A DNA stretch of 64,000 nt from Sphingomonas sp. (GTDB taxonomy: Bacteria > Pseudomonadota > Alphaproteobacteria > Sphingomonadales > Sphingomonadaceae). The stretch is taken from assembly GCA_003248865.1 (NCBI GenBank), contig QFPK01000019.1, positions 1 to 64,000 of the forward strand. Reading direction: 5' to 3'. Shown one piece after another: positions 33,890-41,436 of this stretch. Every line of letters begins with the position of its first letter. Position 1 is the stretch's first letter. The notes under the pieces were generated by a model, which was given only the letters and a program-made list of their open reading frames with translations, was not told where the DNA came from and made no database searches. Made by a program: the position numbers and the translations under genes.

Positions 33890-35146
33890 CTAGTCCTTGC
33901 GTTGGCCCAGCCGGGTGGCCGTGATCAGCACGGACAATTCATCGGTGCGCGGGTTGATGAAATCCAGCCGGATGCGTCCGTCGGGCTCGCGGCTGACGGT
34001 TACCGGCGCGGAGCTGTTGGTCAGCACCCAGCCGGCGGGCAGGACCATCGCGTTGACCGGGCGTCCGAATTTGCGATCCCAGATCAGGGTGTTGCCGACA
34101 CGCCGGTAGCGTTCGGGATCGGTGTAGGTTTCGGATATGCGCAGGCGGCGGCTCTCTCCGGCGCCGGGCGGCCTGAAGCGGAACAGCACGGCTTCGGTGT
34201 CGGCGGTGGCGCCGGGCGCGTCTCCGCCCGCTGCCGTGATGGCGGCGCCTTTCAGCGTCTCGGCCGGCAGGGCCTCCCCTGTGTCGAGATTGTGGGCTGC
34301 GGGGTTCGAGACCTTGCTGCCCGCACGCACGACATTGGTATAGACGCCGACGCCGGGCCTTTCCTCGGTATAGTCATGGGTCAGGTCGAAGCTGTGGGTA
34401 TCCGGGTCGTTCAGATAATAGACGATCTCGCGGGACTGGGTGGCGCGCTCCTGCAGGCGCTCTGCGAGTTCGGGCGGAACGGCTTCCGGCGCTGCCATGC
34501 GCCGCGCCTCCACCACCAGCGGAACGGCGGAAGGCCCCACATTCCAGAAGCTCAGCTTGATGCGGCCGTCCGCCTCTTGCAGCACCTGCGAGGGGTAGTT
34601 GACCGCGACGGGCTGATAGCCGGGGGGCAGCACCACTGCATTGCGCTTGATGCCGAGCGAACGGGTGAAGGTGATGCTGTCGCCGTCTGACAGATAGCTG
34701 GCCGGATCGGCATAGGTCTTGTCGATCAGGATGCGCGATTCCTCGGCATCGGGCCGGGCCAGCGTCACGCGGATATACTCGGCGTCCGCCTGTGCGGTGG
34801 GCAGGCCGTTGGCGCGCGCGACATCGCCGCCGACCACGTCGAATTTCAGCGGCTTGCCGGTCGCGCGGTCGATCACGCGCTCGTCCGTTGCGATGCTGCC
34901 CGGCCGAATCGGATTGAAATAATAGGGCAGGCCGGGCGTCGTCGCGGTCACGTCGTAGAAGATGCGAAACTTGCCCGAACCGGGGGCCAGCAGTTCGTAG
35001 CGCGTATAGGCGTCACTGTCGGTCTGCACCTTCGGCGGTTGGACGGGTGCGGGCGAAAGGGCCGCTGCCGGTGCCGCGAGGGCCAGCACTGCCACGAGCA
35101 ACAAGCGCCGAAGCAGGGGTTCGCGCGTGATGCTTGTTTCGGTCAT
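33890..35146 (-). CDS. exported protein of unknown function
   Basis: I do not recognise the family. The 418-residue product starts with a signal peptide (REPLLRRLLLVAVLALAAPAAA, split around residue 8-29). The mature protein seems to contain two related halves of beta-rich sequence: a YERYRR/RYELLAPGSGKFRIFYDVTAT first half and a VGNTLIWDRKFGRPVNAMVLPAGW second half; the phrases RNAVVLPPGYQPVAVNYP and VNAMVLPAGWVLTNSSAP look like repeats of one unit, each followed by DGRI. The start is uncertain by two codons (35152 or 35146). It lies 65 bp downstream of the P450 gene on the same strand. Confidence 0.75.
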   Translation of the reverse strand: MTETSITREPLLRRLLLVAVLALAAPAAALSPAPVQPPKVQTDSDAYTRYELLAPGSGKFRIFYDVTATTPGLPYYFNPIRPGSIATDERVIDRATGKPLKFDVVGGDVARANGLPTAQADAEYIRVTLARPDAEESRILIDKTYADPASYLSDGDSITFTRSLGIKRNAVVLPPGYQPVAVNYPSQVLQEADGRIKLSFWNVGPSAVPLVVEARRMAAPEAVPPELAERLQERATQSREIVYYLNDPDTHSFDLTHDYTEERPGVGVYTNVVRAGSKVSNPAAHNLDTGEALPAETLKGAAITAAGGDAPGATADTEAVLFRFRPPGAGESRRLRISETYTDPERYRRVGNTLIWDRKFGRPVNAMVLPAGWVLTNSSAPVTVSREPDGRIRLDFINPRTDELSVLITATRLGQRKD

Positions 35147-35211
35147 CCACATATCATCGGACGAATCGCGCAATTGTCCATGGCGGGGCGCGAATTGTTG
35201 CGCCTGTCGGG

Positions 35212-36471
35212 CTAGCCCCAGCTCAGCCGGTAGTGCCGGTAGAAGGGTGTGCCTTCGCCGTCCGGCGGGGCAAGCTGCTTCAGGCCGGGTTTCGCCAGCA
35301 GCGGGGTCAGCATCGCGGGGAGGATCGCCTTGTTGATGCGGTCGCCCCAGCAGAGGTGCAGGCCCTCGCCCCAGTGCGCATAGACGCCCCACGGGCGGCC
35401 GGGCTCGAAGCGGTTGGGGTGCGGCACCACGCTTTCGTCGAACATCGCAGACAGGTTGGCGGGCAGCACCATCGTGCCTGCCGCCACCTCGGTGTCGCCG
35501 ATGTTCGTGGCGTGGGCGGCGCGGCGATAAAGGATGGGGTTCACCGGCGAGAAGCGCAGGGCTTCCCACAGATGGTCTGCCACCGCCGCTTCGTCTGAGG
35601 CGGCTGCCAGCGGGCGCAGCTTCGCCAGCGCGGCCGGGCGGCGCAGCAGCTCCTCCACCGCGAGGCAGCTGGCCTTGGACAGCGTGGGGATGGCGCCGAT
35701 CACGATGCCGATGATGTTGACGCGGATGCCGTCTGCATCGAAGGCGGGGTTGCCGGCCTTGCCCGATGCCACGGCGCGGCCCAGCAGGGTTTCGGGGCCA
35801 GCGGTGGCGGCGCTGGCGTCTATCGCGGCATTCACCCGATCCTTCGCGGCCATGGCGGCCGCGCTGATCTTCGGATCGGCGCCGAGATCGGAGAAGAGGA
35901 AGTGGAACATCACCGTCGCGTCGGCGATCAGCTGATCCGTTTCCATCTGCACGCCGAAATAGTGCTGCACCATCAGCGCGGGGATGCGGGCGGAGAGCAT
36001 CGGCGGCAGGTCCACCTGCGTGCCCGCCAGCGCGGTGGCGGCTTCGGCGCGGGCCATGGCGATCACCGGTTTCAGATCGTCCGCCTTCACGATGGAGCGC
36101 ATTGCGTCTGTATCGCGGCGGTAGGCGGTGCCGTCCTGCATCCCCAGGAAGAAGTCGCGCCCCCCTGTCAGCAGGCGCATGCGCGGGCCATAGACGACTT
36201 CGAATTCGGCCTGCCGTTCGATCACGGCGTGGAAATCCGTGGCGCGCGTGAGCAGCAGCGTGCCCTCGCCCTCATAGCATTTGATGAGGTCCTGCTTCAG
36301 GTGCAGCCGGGGCTTGGCGAAGCGCAGCACGGCCATCGCGTTGCGCTGCCCGGCGGGGCTGGCGAGCACGGTGGCGATGCGGGTTTTCAGCCCGCCCTTC
36401 GCGGCGATCACGCCGGCGCCGAGGCCCGAGACGCCGTCGATGGCGGCCTGAAAACGCGAAAACCAGCTCAT
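35212..36471 (-). CDS. cytochrome P450
   Basis: The heme-ligand loop HWGEGLHLCWGDR lies near residues 360-372 with the cysteine ligand, and the K-helix ExxR is EALR (about 303-306). The I-helix segment reads IGAIPTLSKA: where classical monooxygenases have an acid-threonine pair, this protein has proline before threonine. Prolines at this site occur in peroxygenase-type P450s, so peroxide-driven chemistry is possible. The 419-residue length is near the bacterial norm and there is no membrane anchor. It is the last gene of a four-gene unit and overlaps the DyP gene by ATGA. No ferredoxin or reductase gene is nearby. Confidence 0.93.
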   Translation of the reverse strand: MSWFSRFQAAIDGVSGLGAGVIAAKGGLKTRIATVLASPAGQRNAMAVLRFAKPRLHLKQDLIKCYEGEGTLLLTRATDFHAVIERQAEFEVVYGPRMRLLTGGRDFFLGMQDGTAYRRDTDAMRSIVKADDLKPVIAMARAEAATALAGTQVDLPPMLSARIPALMVQHYFGVQMETDQLIADATVMFHFLFSDLGADPKISAAAMAAKDRVNAAIDASAATAGPETLLGRAVASGKAGNPAFDADGIRVNIIGIVIGAIPTLSKASCLAVEELLRRPAALAKLRPLAAASDEAAVADHLWEALRFSPVNPILYRRAAHATNIGDTEVAAGTMVLPANLSAMFDESVVPHPNRFEPGRPWGVYAHWGEGLHLCWGDRINKAILPAMLTPLLAKPGLKQLAPPDGEGTPFYRHYRLSWG

Positions 36472-38069
36472 GTGGGGTCGACCACGCCGGTGCCGATCAT
36501 GCGCAGCGCCGTCATCGAGGGTGCGAAGAAATACTCCCCGCCCCGCGTGCTGACGAACTGCGGTATGCCCGAGGCGATGAAGGGCGGCTTGGTGTCGTCA
36601 GGCGCGGCGATCACGAAGCGGGCGCCGGGCGGGTGGGTGCCGACGATGGGGCAGCTGTCGTTCCCGGCGTTGAAATCCAGCCCGTAGTTCATCCACTGCT
36701 GCTGCACGAATTCGAACTGGCGGAACAGGCTGGCACAATGTGCAAGCAGGATGATGCCATGTTCGCCGTCCGCCCGGCCCGCCTCGCCATAGGGCAGGCC
36801 CCGGCGCAGGATGCGGCGGCGGTTGTTGAGCGCGGACCCCATGCGATCCTTCACGGGCTTGTCCCACAAGGGGTCCAGCATGTCGCGGGTGTTGGCGCGC
36901 CTGATATGCGAGGTGACGGGGCATTTCGAGCCGTCCAGATCGTCCAGGAAGCCGAAATGGGTGATCGCCGCCAGCCATTCCTTGCTGCCGGGCGTGAGGC
37001 GGGCGTTGAAGGCGGCATGTTCTTCCGGCGTGGGGGCCAGCAGCAGCGGCACACCATCCGGCCAGCGCCCGGCCATCTTCGCTTTCAACAGCGCGACCGC
37101 CGTGGGCAGGTCGCCGATCTCCCATGTGGCGCCCAGATCCTTCGCGCGGGCGCCGATCCATTCGTCCCACGCGTCCAGATGCTGGTGCAGCTTGCGATAG
37201 GCGAAGAAGCTGCCGTTGCGGCTGAAATCCAGCGGCATGGCGCCGCCCGCCACTTCCTGCGCCTCGTCCGTCCAGCCCAGAATGAATTCGCCCGGCGCCA
37301 GCGGGCGCCAATTGCCCCGACCGTCCACCGCGCCCTGCCCCACGGCGCGCTGCTCTTCCTCGCGCCCCGGATACTGGCCTTCGAACACCGGGTCTCCGAT
37401 GGCGTCCACGAAGCCGAAATGCTCGGTGGGCTGGGGGGTCGGCTTGCCGTCGGCGCCGGGTGCATAGATGGCGGAGAGGTCCTGCCAGCGCGGATCGTCT
37501 CCCTTGTGGCCGGCCATCAGGGTAAGACCGTTGGCGGCGGCGGCCTGCAGCACGAAATCGGTCAGTTCGGCCAGCGCGGGCAGCGCGTTGCCGTCTGCGT
37601 CGGCGCGCGCGTTCAGCATGATCAGGATATGCGCCTTGGGCTGGCCGGGCTTCCACACCTCGTCCCAATATTCGGCGCCGTTATCCAGAATGTCGTCGCC
37701 CAGAATGGGTGCGCGCACCGCCATGCCGTCGATGAATTCGTCGGGCATGCCGCGCAGCGTGCGGGTGGGCACGTCCAGCGCGTAAAGGCCCCAGAAGGTG
37801 AAGGCGATGTTCAGCGTGCAATCCGGGCGCGCCACCGGGCTGGCCCCGGTGGAAATGCCCTTGCTGCTGGGCCAGCGCCGGGCGGTGGTGATCTTCGGGC
37901 GCAGCGCCTCCACGAAGGCGCGGCCGCCCTTGGCGCTTTCCACATGGAACAGAATGTAGCGCGCCTTGGGGAAGCCGAGCTTGCCATAGGCGGAGAGGAT
38001 GCCGCCCTGCAGATCGCCCAGTTCCAGTTCGACGGGCAGGGGCGCGGCGGTGGGGGTAGCCATATTCAC
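36468..38069 (-). CDS. DyP-type heme peroxidase
   Basis: Dye-decolorising peroxidases are heme enzymes of dimeric alpha+beta-barrel fold that use hydrogen peroxide. The 533-residue protein has the family core: FGFVDAIGDPVFEG near residues 215-228 (position of the GxxDG aspartate), and C-terminally TSHIRRANTRD near 390 (proximal histidine) and NNRRRILRRGLPYGE. It is longer than bacterial class A and B enzymes and fits the class C/D size. No Tat signal is present, so it is probably cytoplasmic. GTG at 38067-38069 is chosen as start because it overlaps the preceding stop as GTGA. The 3' end overlaps the P450 start by ATGA. Confidence 0.9.
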   Translation of the reverse strand: MNMATPTAAPLPVELELGDLQGGILSAYGKLGFPKARYILFHVESAKGGRAFVEALRPKITTARRWPSSKGISTGASPVARPDCTLNIAFTFWGLYALDVPTRTLRGMPDEFIDGMAVRAPILGDDILDNGAEYWDEVWKPGQPKAHILIMLNARADADGNALPALAELTDFVLQAAAANGLTLMAGHKGDDPRWQDLSAIYAPGADGKPTPQPTEHFGFVDAIGDPVFEGQYPGREEEQRAVGQGAVDGRGNWRPLAPGEFILGWTDEAQEVAGGAMPLDFSRNGSFFAYRKLHQHLDAWDEWIGARAKDLGATWEIGDLPTAVALLKAKMAGRWPDGVPLLLAPTPEEHAAFNARLTPGSKEWLAAITHFGFLDDLDGSKCPVTSHIRRANTRDMLDPLWDKPVKDRMGSALNNRRRILRRGLPYGEAGRADGEHGIILLAHCASLFRQFEFVQQQWMNYGLDFNAGNDSCPIVGTHPPGARFVIAAPDDTKPPFIASGIPQFVSTRGGEYFFAPSMTALRMIGTGVVDPT

Positions 38070-39076
38070 AGCGCCATCGCCTTTCCTTGGGAATCCACCA
38101 GCTTGTCGGTGACCAGTTCCGGCGTTTCCAGCTGCACCCCGTCGGATCGGATCACGCCGGGTGCCTGCGTGGGGCTGTCCAGATCAGCCGGGCGGACGCC
38201 GGACACCCACTGGCCGAAGCTGGCGTGCAGCGCGTCCGCGTCCATGCCCTGCACGGCTTCCGCGAAGAAGGCGAAGCGCTGCTGCACATGCAGCGCCTTC
38301 AGCACACTGGGCAGATCGCTGTCGGGTGCGGGCGGAAAAGCGGCCTTGCCCTTCGACCACAGCAGCCACAACACATAGCCGACGCCAAGGCCGAGGCCGA
38401 GCAGCGCAGTCGCCAGCGCCCACCAGCCCCAGCCGAGCACAAGCGCCAGCACCCCCAGCGCGGCGGCGGGCAGCAGCGTGCGCCAGAGCAGCCCGTTCAA
38501 CGACAGCCCCTTCAGCGGCGGGCGGCCGGGCCAGTAATCGTTGAAGCTCATGGTGGTTTCCACCTGACAGCGCGCGACATAGTCGGCGAACTGGGCGGCG
38601 GAGTTCACCTCTTCGAAGCCGTGGCAATGGGTGAAGATGGCGCGCATCTCCGCTTCCGTGCGGGTCCACAGCGCTTCGGCCCAGCTTCTGAGGCCCTTGT
38701 CAGGCTCGTCTGTCCGAAGATCGAAATCGGCGGCCAGCACCAGCCAGGGGCGCGACAGCGTGTCGAACGGCTGGTGCACCAGCGGGTCGCGCTTCTTCAC
38801 GATGTTCCACAGCGGGTCGACCGGATCGCGCCCGTTGAACATCGGCTGGTCGATCACGAACATGCGCAGGAAATGCGTGCGCCGGCACTGGGCGAAGGGG
38901 CTGATCAGGCCGGTGTCGATGGAAACCGGGCTCTGCATCGCGGTGGGGAGGTTGGCCAGTTCCTCGCGCAGCAAATTGCCGTGGGTCGTCACCACGCCGC
39001 CGTCCGTCACCGGCTCGCCGGTTTTTACCGGGGCGAGGAGGGTTAGGAAATAGTGGCCGCCGTCGATGTTGGGCAT
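38066..39076 (-). CDS. membrane protein with domain shared with its upstream neighbour
   Basis: I do not recognise this 336-residue protein. Residues about 60-175 (HFLRMFVIDQPMFNG... to FNDYWPG) resemble the central part of the next protein upstream: both have a hydrophobic strand, a W/F-rich helix and an F-x-x-Y-[IV] ... Q-[IV]-[DE]-T-[DT] ... PG ending. A double membrane hairpin follows (about 187-237), then a C-terminal 100-residue soluble part. The start ATG overlaps the stop of the upstream gene (TGATG) and its own stop overlaps the DyP gene (GTGA), so all four proteins are made from one coupled mRNA. Confidence 0.8.
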   Translation of the reverse strand: MPNIDGGHYFLTLLAPVKTGEPVTDGGVVTTHGNLLREELANLPTAMQSPVSIDTGLISPFAQCRRTHFLRMFVIDQPMFNGRDPVDPLWNIVKKRDPLVHQPFDTLSRPWLVLAADFDLRTDEPDKGLRSWAEALWTRTEAEMRAIFTHCHGFEEVNSAAQFADYVARCQVETTMSFNDYWPGRPPLKGLSLNGLLWRTLLPAAALGVLALVLGWGWWALATALLGLGLGVGYVLWLLWSKGKAAFPPAPDSDLPSVLKALHVQQRFAFFAEAVQGMDADALHASFGQWVSGVRPADLDSPTQAPGVIRSDGVQLETPELVTDKLVDSQGKAMAL

Positions 39077-39729
39077 CAGGCTTTCCCCCAGCGCGCCAGC
39101 ACCAGCGGCTGGCGGTTGAGATCGGCGCGCGCGGTGTCGTTGGAGGCGACGGGGGCGAAGCCGGGTGAACCGAGGTCATTCTGGATGGTTCTGAGTTCCT
39201 TCGCCCAGGCTGCCTTGAAGGCGGTCGGTCCGGCGGCATGGGCCTGTTCCAGCCGCAGCACGGCGCGGCGCACGCGCAAGGCCGCCTTGATGTCGCGCTG
39301 CGCCGCACCGGGCGTGGCGTTGTAATAATGATCGGTGTCGATCTGGTTGGCGCGGATATAGGCCTTGAACGGGCTGATCGGGATCGACTTCGGATATTTG
39401 GTGGCGGCGTACCAGAACAGGTCGAGGCCGGACGGCAGGCCGTCGGCGAAGGCATCGATATACTGATCCCAGGTGCCGTTGAAGTTGGACACGAAGATCG
39501 TGTAATCGTTCAGCAATTGTTCCTTGGGCTGGCTGAGATCCGGCCACTGGTCCTGCTTCACGATCACCCAGCGGGCGAAATGGATGATGGAAAGCCCCAA
39601 GAGGCCCATCAGCCTGTCCGGCAGCGCGCGGGCCGCATAGAAGAGGAAATGGTTCGTCCGGCTGCCGAGACCCGGCCGCATGGGCGTCACCACATTCATC
39701 GCATAGGCCTTGCCGCCGACGTTCGACAC
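39076..39729 (-). CDS. first gene of the P450/DyP operon, unknown domain
   Basis: The 217-residue protein has no signal peptide. Residues about 42-140 (IIHFARWVIVKQDQWPD... TIFVSNFNGTWDQYIDAF... FKAYIRANQIDTDHYYNATPG) form an alpha/beta pattern that may be a ferredoxin-like fold, as used by DyP enzymes and dimeric alpha/beta-barrel proteins; this is inference by eye. The same pattern is repeated in the next gene. The start is GTG at 39727-39729 preceded by GGGGGAAC. The gene is divergent from gspO with 118 bp between. Confidence 0.8.
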   Translation of the reverse strand: MSNVGGKAYAMNVVTPMRPGLGSRTNHFLFYAARALPDRLMGLLGLSIIHFARWVIVKQDQWPDLSQPKEQLLNDYTIFVSNFNGTWDQYIDAFADGLPSGLDLFWYAATKYPKSIPISPFKAYIRANQIDTDHYYNATPGAAQRDIKAALRVRRAVLRLEQAHAAGPTAFKAAWAKELRTIQNDLGSPGFAPVASNDTARADLNRQPLVLARWGKA

Positions 39730-39847
39730 TTCGCAGTTCCCCCGATCTGACCCCGGCCGATTTATTGACGGATATTAAGGGTGTTGCAAGTCAGGCCGGA
39801 CCTTTCCCGGCCTTTACATTTCCCCAGCCGTCCCGGACCGATGGGCG

Positions 39848-40573
39848 ATGGTGCTGTTGATCTGGCCGAGTCTGGGGGCCCTGCTGGGGCTGGTGATGGG
39901 GTCGTTCCTGGCGACGCTGGTGCTGCGCTGGCCGCAGGCGCAAGCGCTGACGGGCCGGTCCCGCTGCGATGCGTGCGGGGCGGCGGTGCGCTGGTTCGAT
40001 CTGGTGCCGGTGCTGAGCTTCCTGTGGCTGAAGGGCCGCTGCCGCGCCTGCGGCGCGCCGATCGACCGGCTGCACCCCGCCATCGAGATCGGCTGTGCGC
40101 TGATCGGTGCACTGGCCTTTGTGGCGGTGCCCGGCCCCGAAGGATTGTGGGGGGCGGTGCTGGGCTGGCTGCTGCTGACGCTGCTGGCACTGGACCTTCA
40201 GCATTACTGGCTGCCCGACCGGCTGACGCTGCCGCTGCTGGCGCTGGGGCTGGCCGGCGGCATCGGCGCCCTGCCCGACCGGCTGCTGGGTGCGGGACTG
40301 GGCGGCGGCGCTTTGCTGCTGCTGGCGCTGGCGTACCGGCATTTTCGCGGGCGCGACGGTCTGGGGCTGGGGGACGTGAAGCTGATGGCGGCGCTGGGCG
40401 CATGGTTAAGCTTCATTTGGATCGGGCCGTTGCTGTTGCTGGCGTCTGTGGCGGGGCTGCTGTTCGCAGGCGTGTCCCGCTGGCGCGGGGACCCGTCGGG
40501 CAAGGTGCCGTTCGGCGCCTGTCTGGCCTTGGCGGGGTTTCCGATCTGGCTGGCGGCGAATGCCGCTGTCTGA
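39848..40573 (+). CDS. gspO: type IV prepilin peptidase / N-methyltransferase
   Basis: GspO (PilD type) cleaves the leader of prepilins and pseudopilins after Gly and methylates the new N-terminus. The 241-residue inner-membrane protein has the N-terminal double CxxC (CDAC and CRAC), and the two catalytic aspartates in LALDLQHYWLPD and GLGDVKLM, with seven or eight hydrophobic segments. It is adjacent to the T2SS genes whose pseudopilins it processes. The 212 bp to gspC hold no gene. Confidence 0.94.
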   Translation: MVLLIWPSLGALLGLVMGSFLATLVLRWPQAQALTGRSRCDACGAAVRWFDLVPVLSFLWLKGRCRACGAPIDRLHPAIEIGCALIGALAFVAVPGPEGLWGAVLGWLLLTLLALDLQHYWLPDRLTLPLLALGLAGGIGALPDRLLGAGLGGGALLLLALAYRHFRGRDGLGLGDVKLMAALGAWLSFIWIGPLLLLASVAGLLFAGVSRWRGDPSGKVPFGACLALAGFPIWLAANAAV

Positions 40574-40785
40574 GCGGGCGGCAAATGCTGTGGTTTGAAT
40601 CGGTTAGATATGCGGTAAGCGGAACCTGTGGTGGGGGACAAGCGCTTGAAACGAATCGGTAACAGCCTTACGCCATTGGCTCCGGCGACCCGAAAATCGA
40701 GCCTTGAGGCCAGTTTGACTCTGTCTGTTTGTCTGTATTCCGGCCTTTTGAGCGCCATCGTCCGGGCCGGTTCCCGAGCTTCGCT

Positions 40786-41436
40786 GTGACTCTGTCCGGT
40801 TCAAATTCGGCCCGCTTCAATCCGGGCCATCTGTTGCTGGGCCTGCTGCTGCTGGCCGTGCTGGCGCTGGGCTGGCGCGCTGTGACCGTGGCGACCCAGC
40901 CCCTGCCGAGCGCGCCGCCGTTTCAGGCGCCCTGGCTGGCGGATCGTGCTCTGCTGTCGCGATTCGATCCCTTCTTCCCGGCCCGCGCCAATGGCGGCGA
41001 AGGCCTGCCGGTGACGGCGCTGCCCTTCACCCTGCACGGCGTGCGCGCCGATTCGGCGACCGGGCGCGGCAGCGCGATCATCGCCGCCGGAGACGGCACC
41101 CAGAATGTCTATGCCGTAGGCGAAACCATCGCCGATGGGGTGACGCTGGCGGCGATCGCATCGGATCATGTGGTGCTGGATCGCAGCGGTGCCCGCGAGG
41201 CGCTGTGGATCGATTCGGGCGGCGATGCGCCGGTGCAGCGCTTCGAGCCCGGCCCGCCTCCCCAGCCGGGAATGCCGCCACAACAGGGCGCGCCCGGCTC
41301 CGCCGGACAGGGCCTGACACCTGAAAATGCCCCGCCCTCCGTGCTGCCCGACGATGAGGCGGACGAGCCTGTCTCGAACCGGCCGGCTGTCCACACCCGT
41401 GAAGCCCCGCAGCAGACGGCGGAGCAGTCGCAATGA
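40786..41436 (+). CDS. gspC: type II secretion protein GspC (inner-membrane)
   Basis: GspC links the inner-membrane platform to the secretin. The protein has a short cytoplasmic tail, one membrane segment at about residues 16-36 (LLLGLLLLAVLALGW), and the periplasmic homology region LPFTLHGVRADSATGRGSAIIAAGDGTQNVYAVGETI. The C-terminal part is Pro/Gln-rich and lacks a PDZ domain. The start is uncertain: GTG at 40786 is used, while an upstream TTG at 40729 would add 19 residues. It overlaps gspD by ATGA. Confidence 0.85.
   Translation: MTLSGSNSARFNPGHLLLGLLLLAVLALGWRAVTVATQPLPSAPPFQAPWLADRALLSRFDPFFPARANGGEGLPVTALPFTLHGVRADSATGRGSAIIAAGDGTQNVYAVGETIADGVTLAAIASDHVVLDRSGAREALWIDSGGDAPVQRFEPGPPPQPGMPPQQGAPGSAGQGLTPENAPPSVLPDDEADEPVSNRPAVHTREAPQQTAEQSQ

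Noticed and set aside
30127..39729. Possibility of a prophage or integrative element spanning the leftward block
   Set aside because: No integrase, phage structural genes, tRNA or direct-repeat attachment sites; composition is like the rest of the chromosome.
35212..39729. Encapsulin cargo system, since DyP enzymes are common encapsulin cargo
   Set aside because: No encapsulin shell gene is present, and the DyP C-terminus (GTGVVDPT) does not look like an encapsulin targeting peptide.
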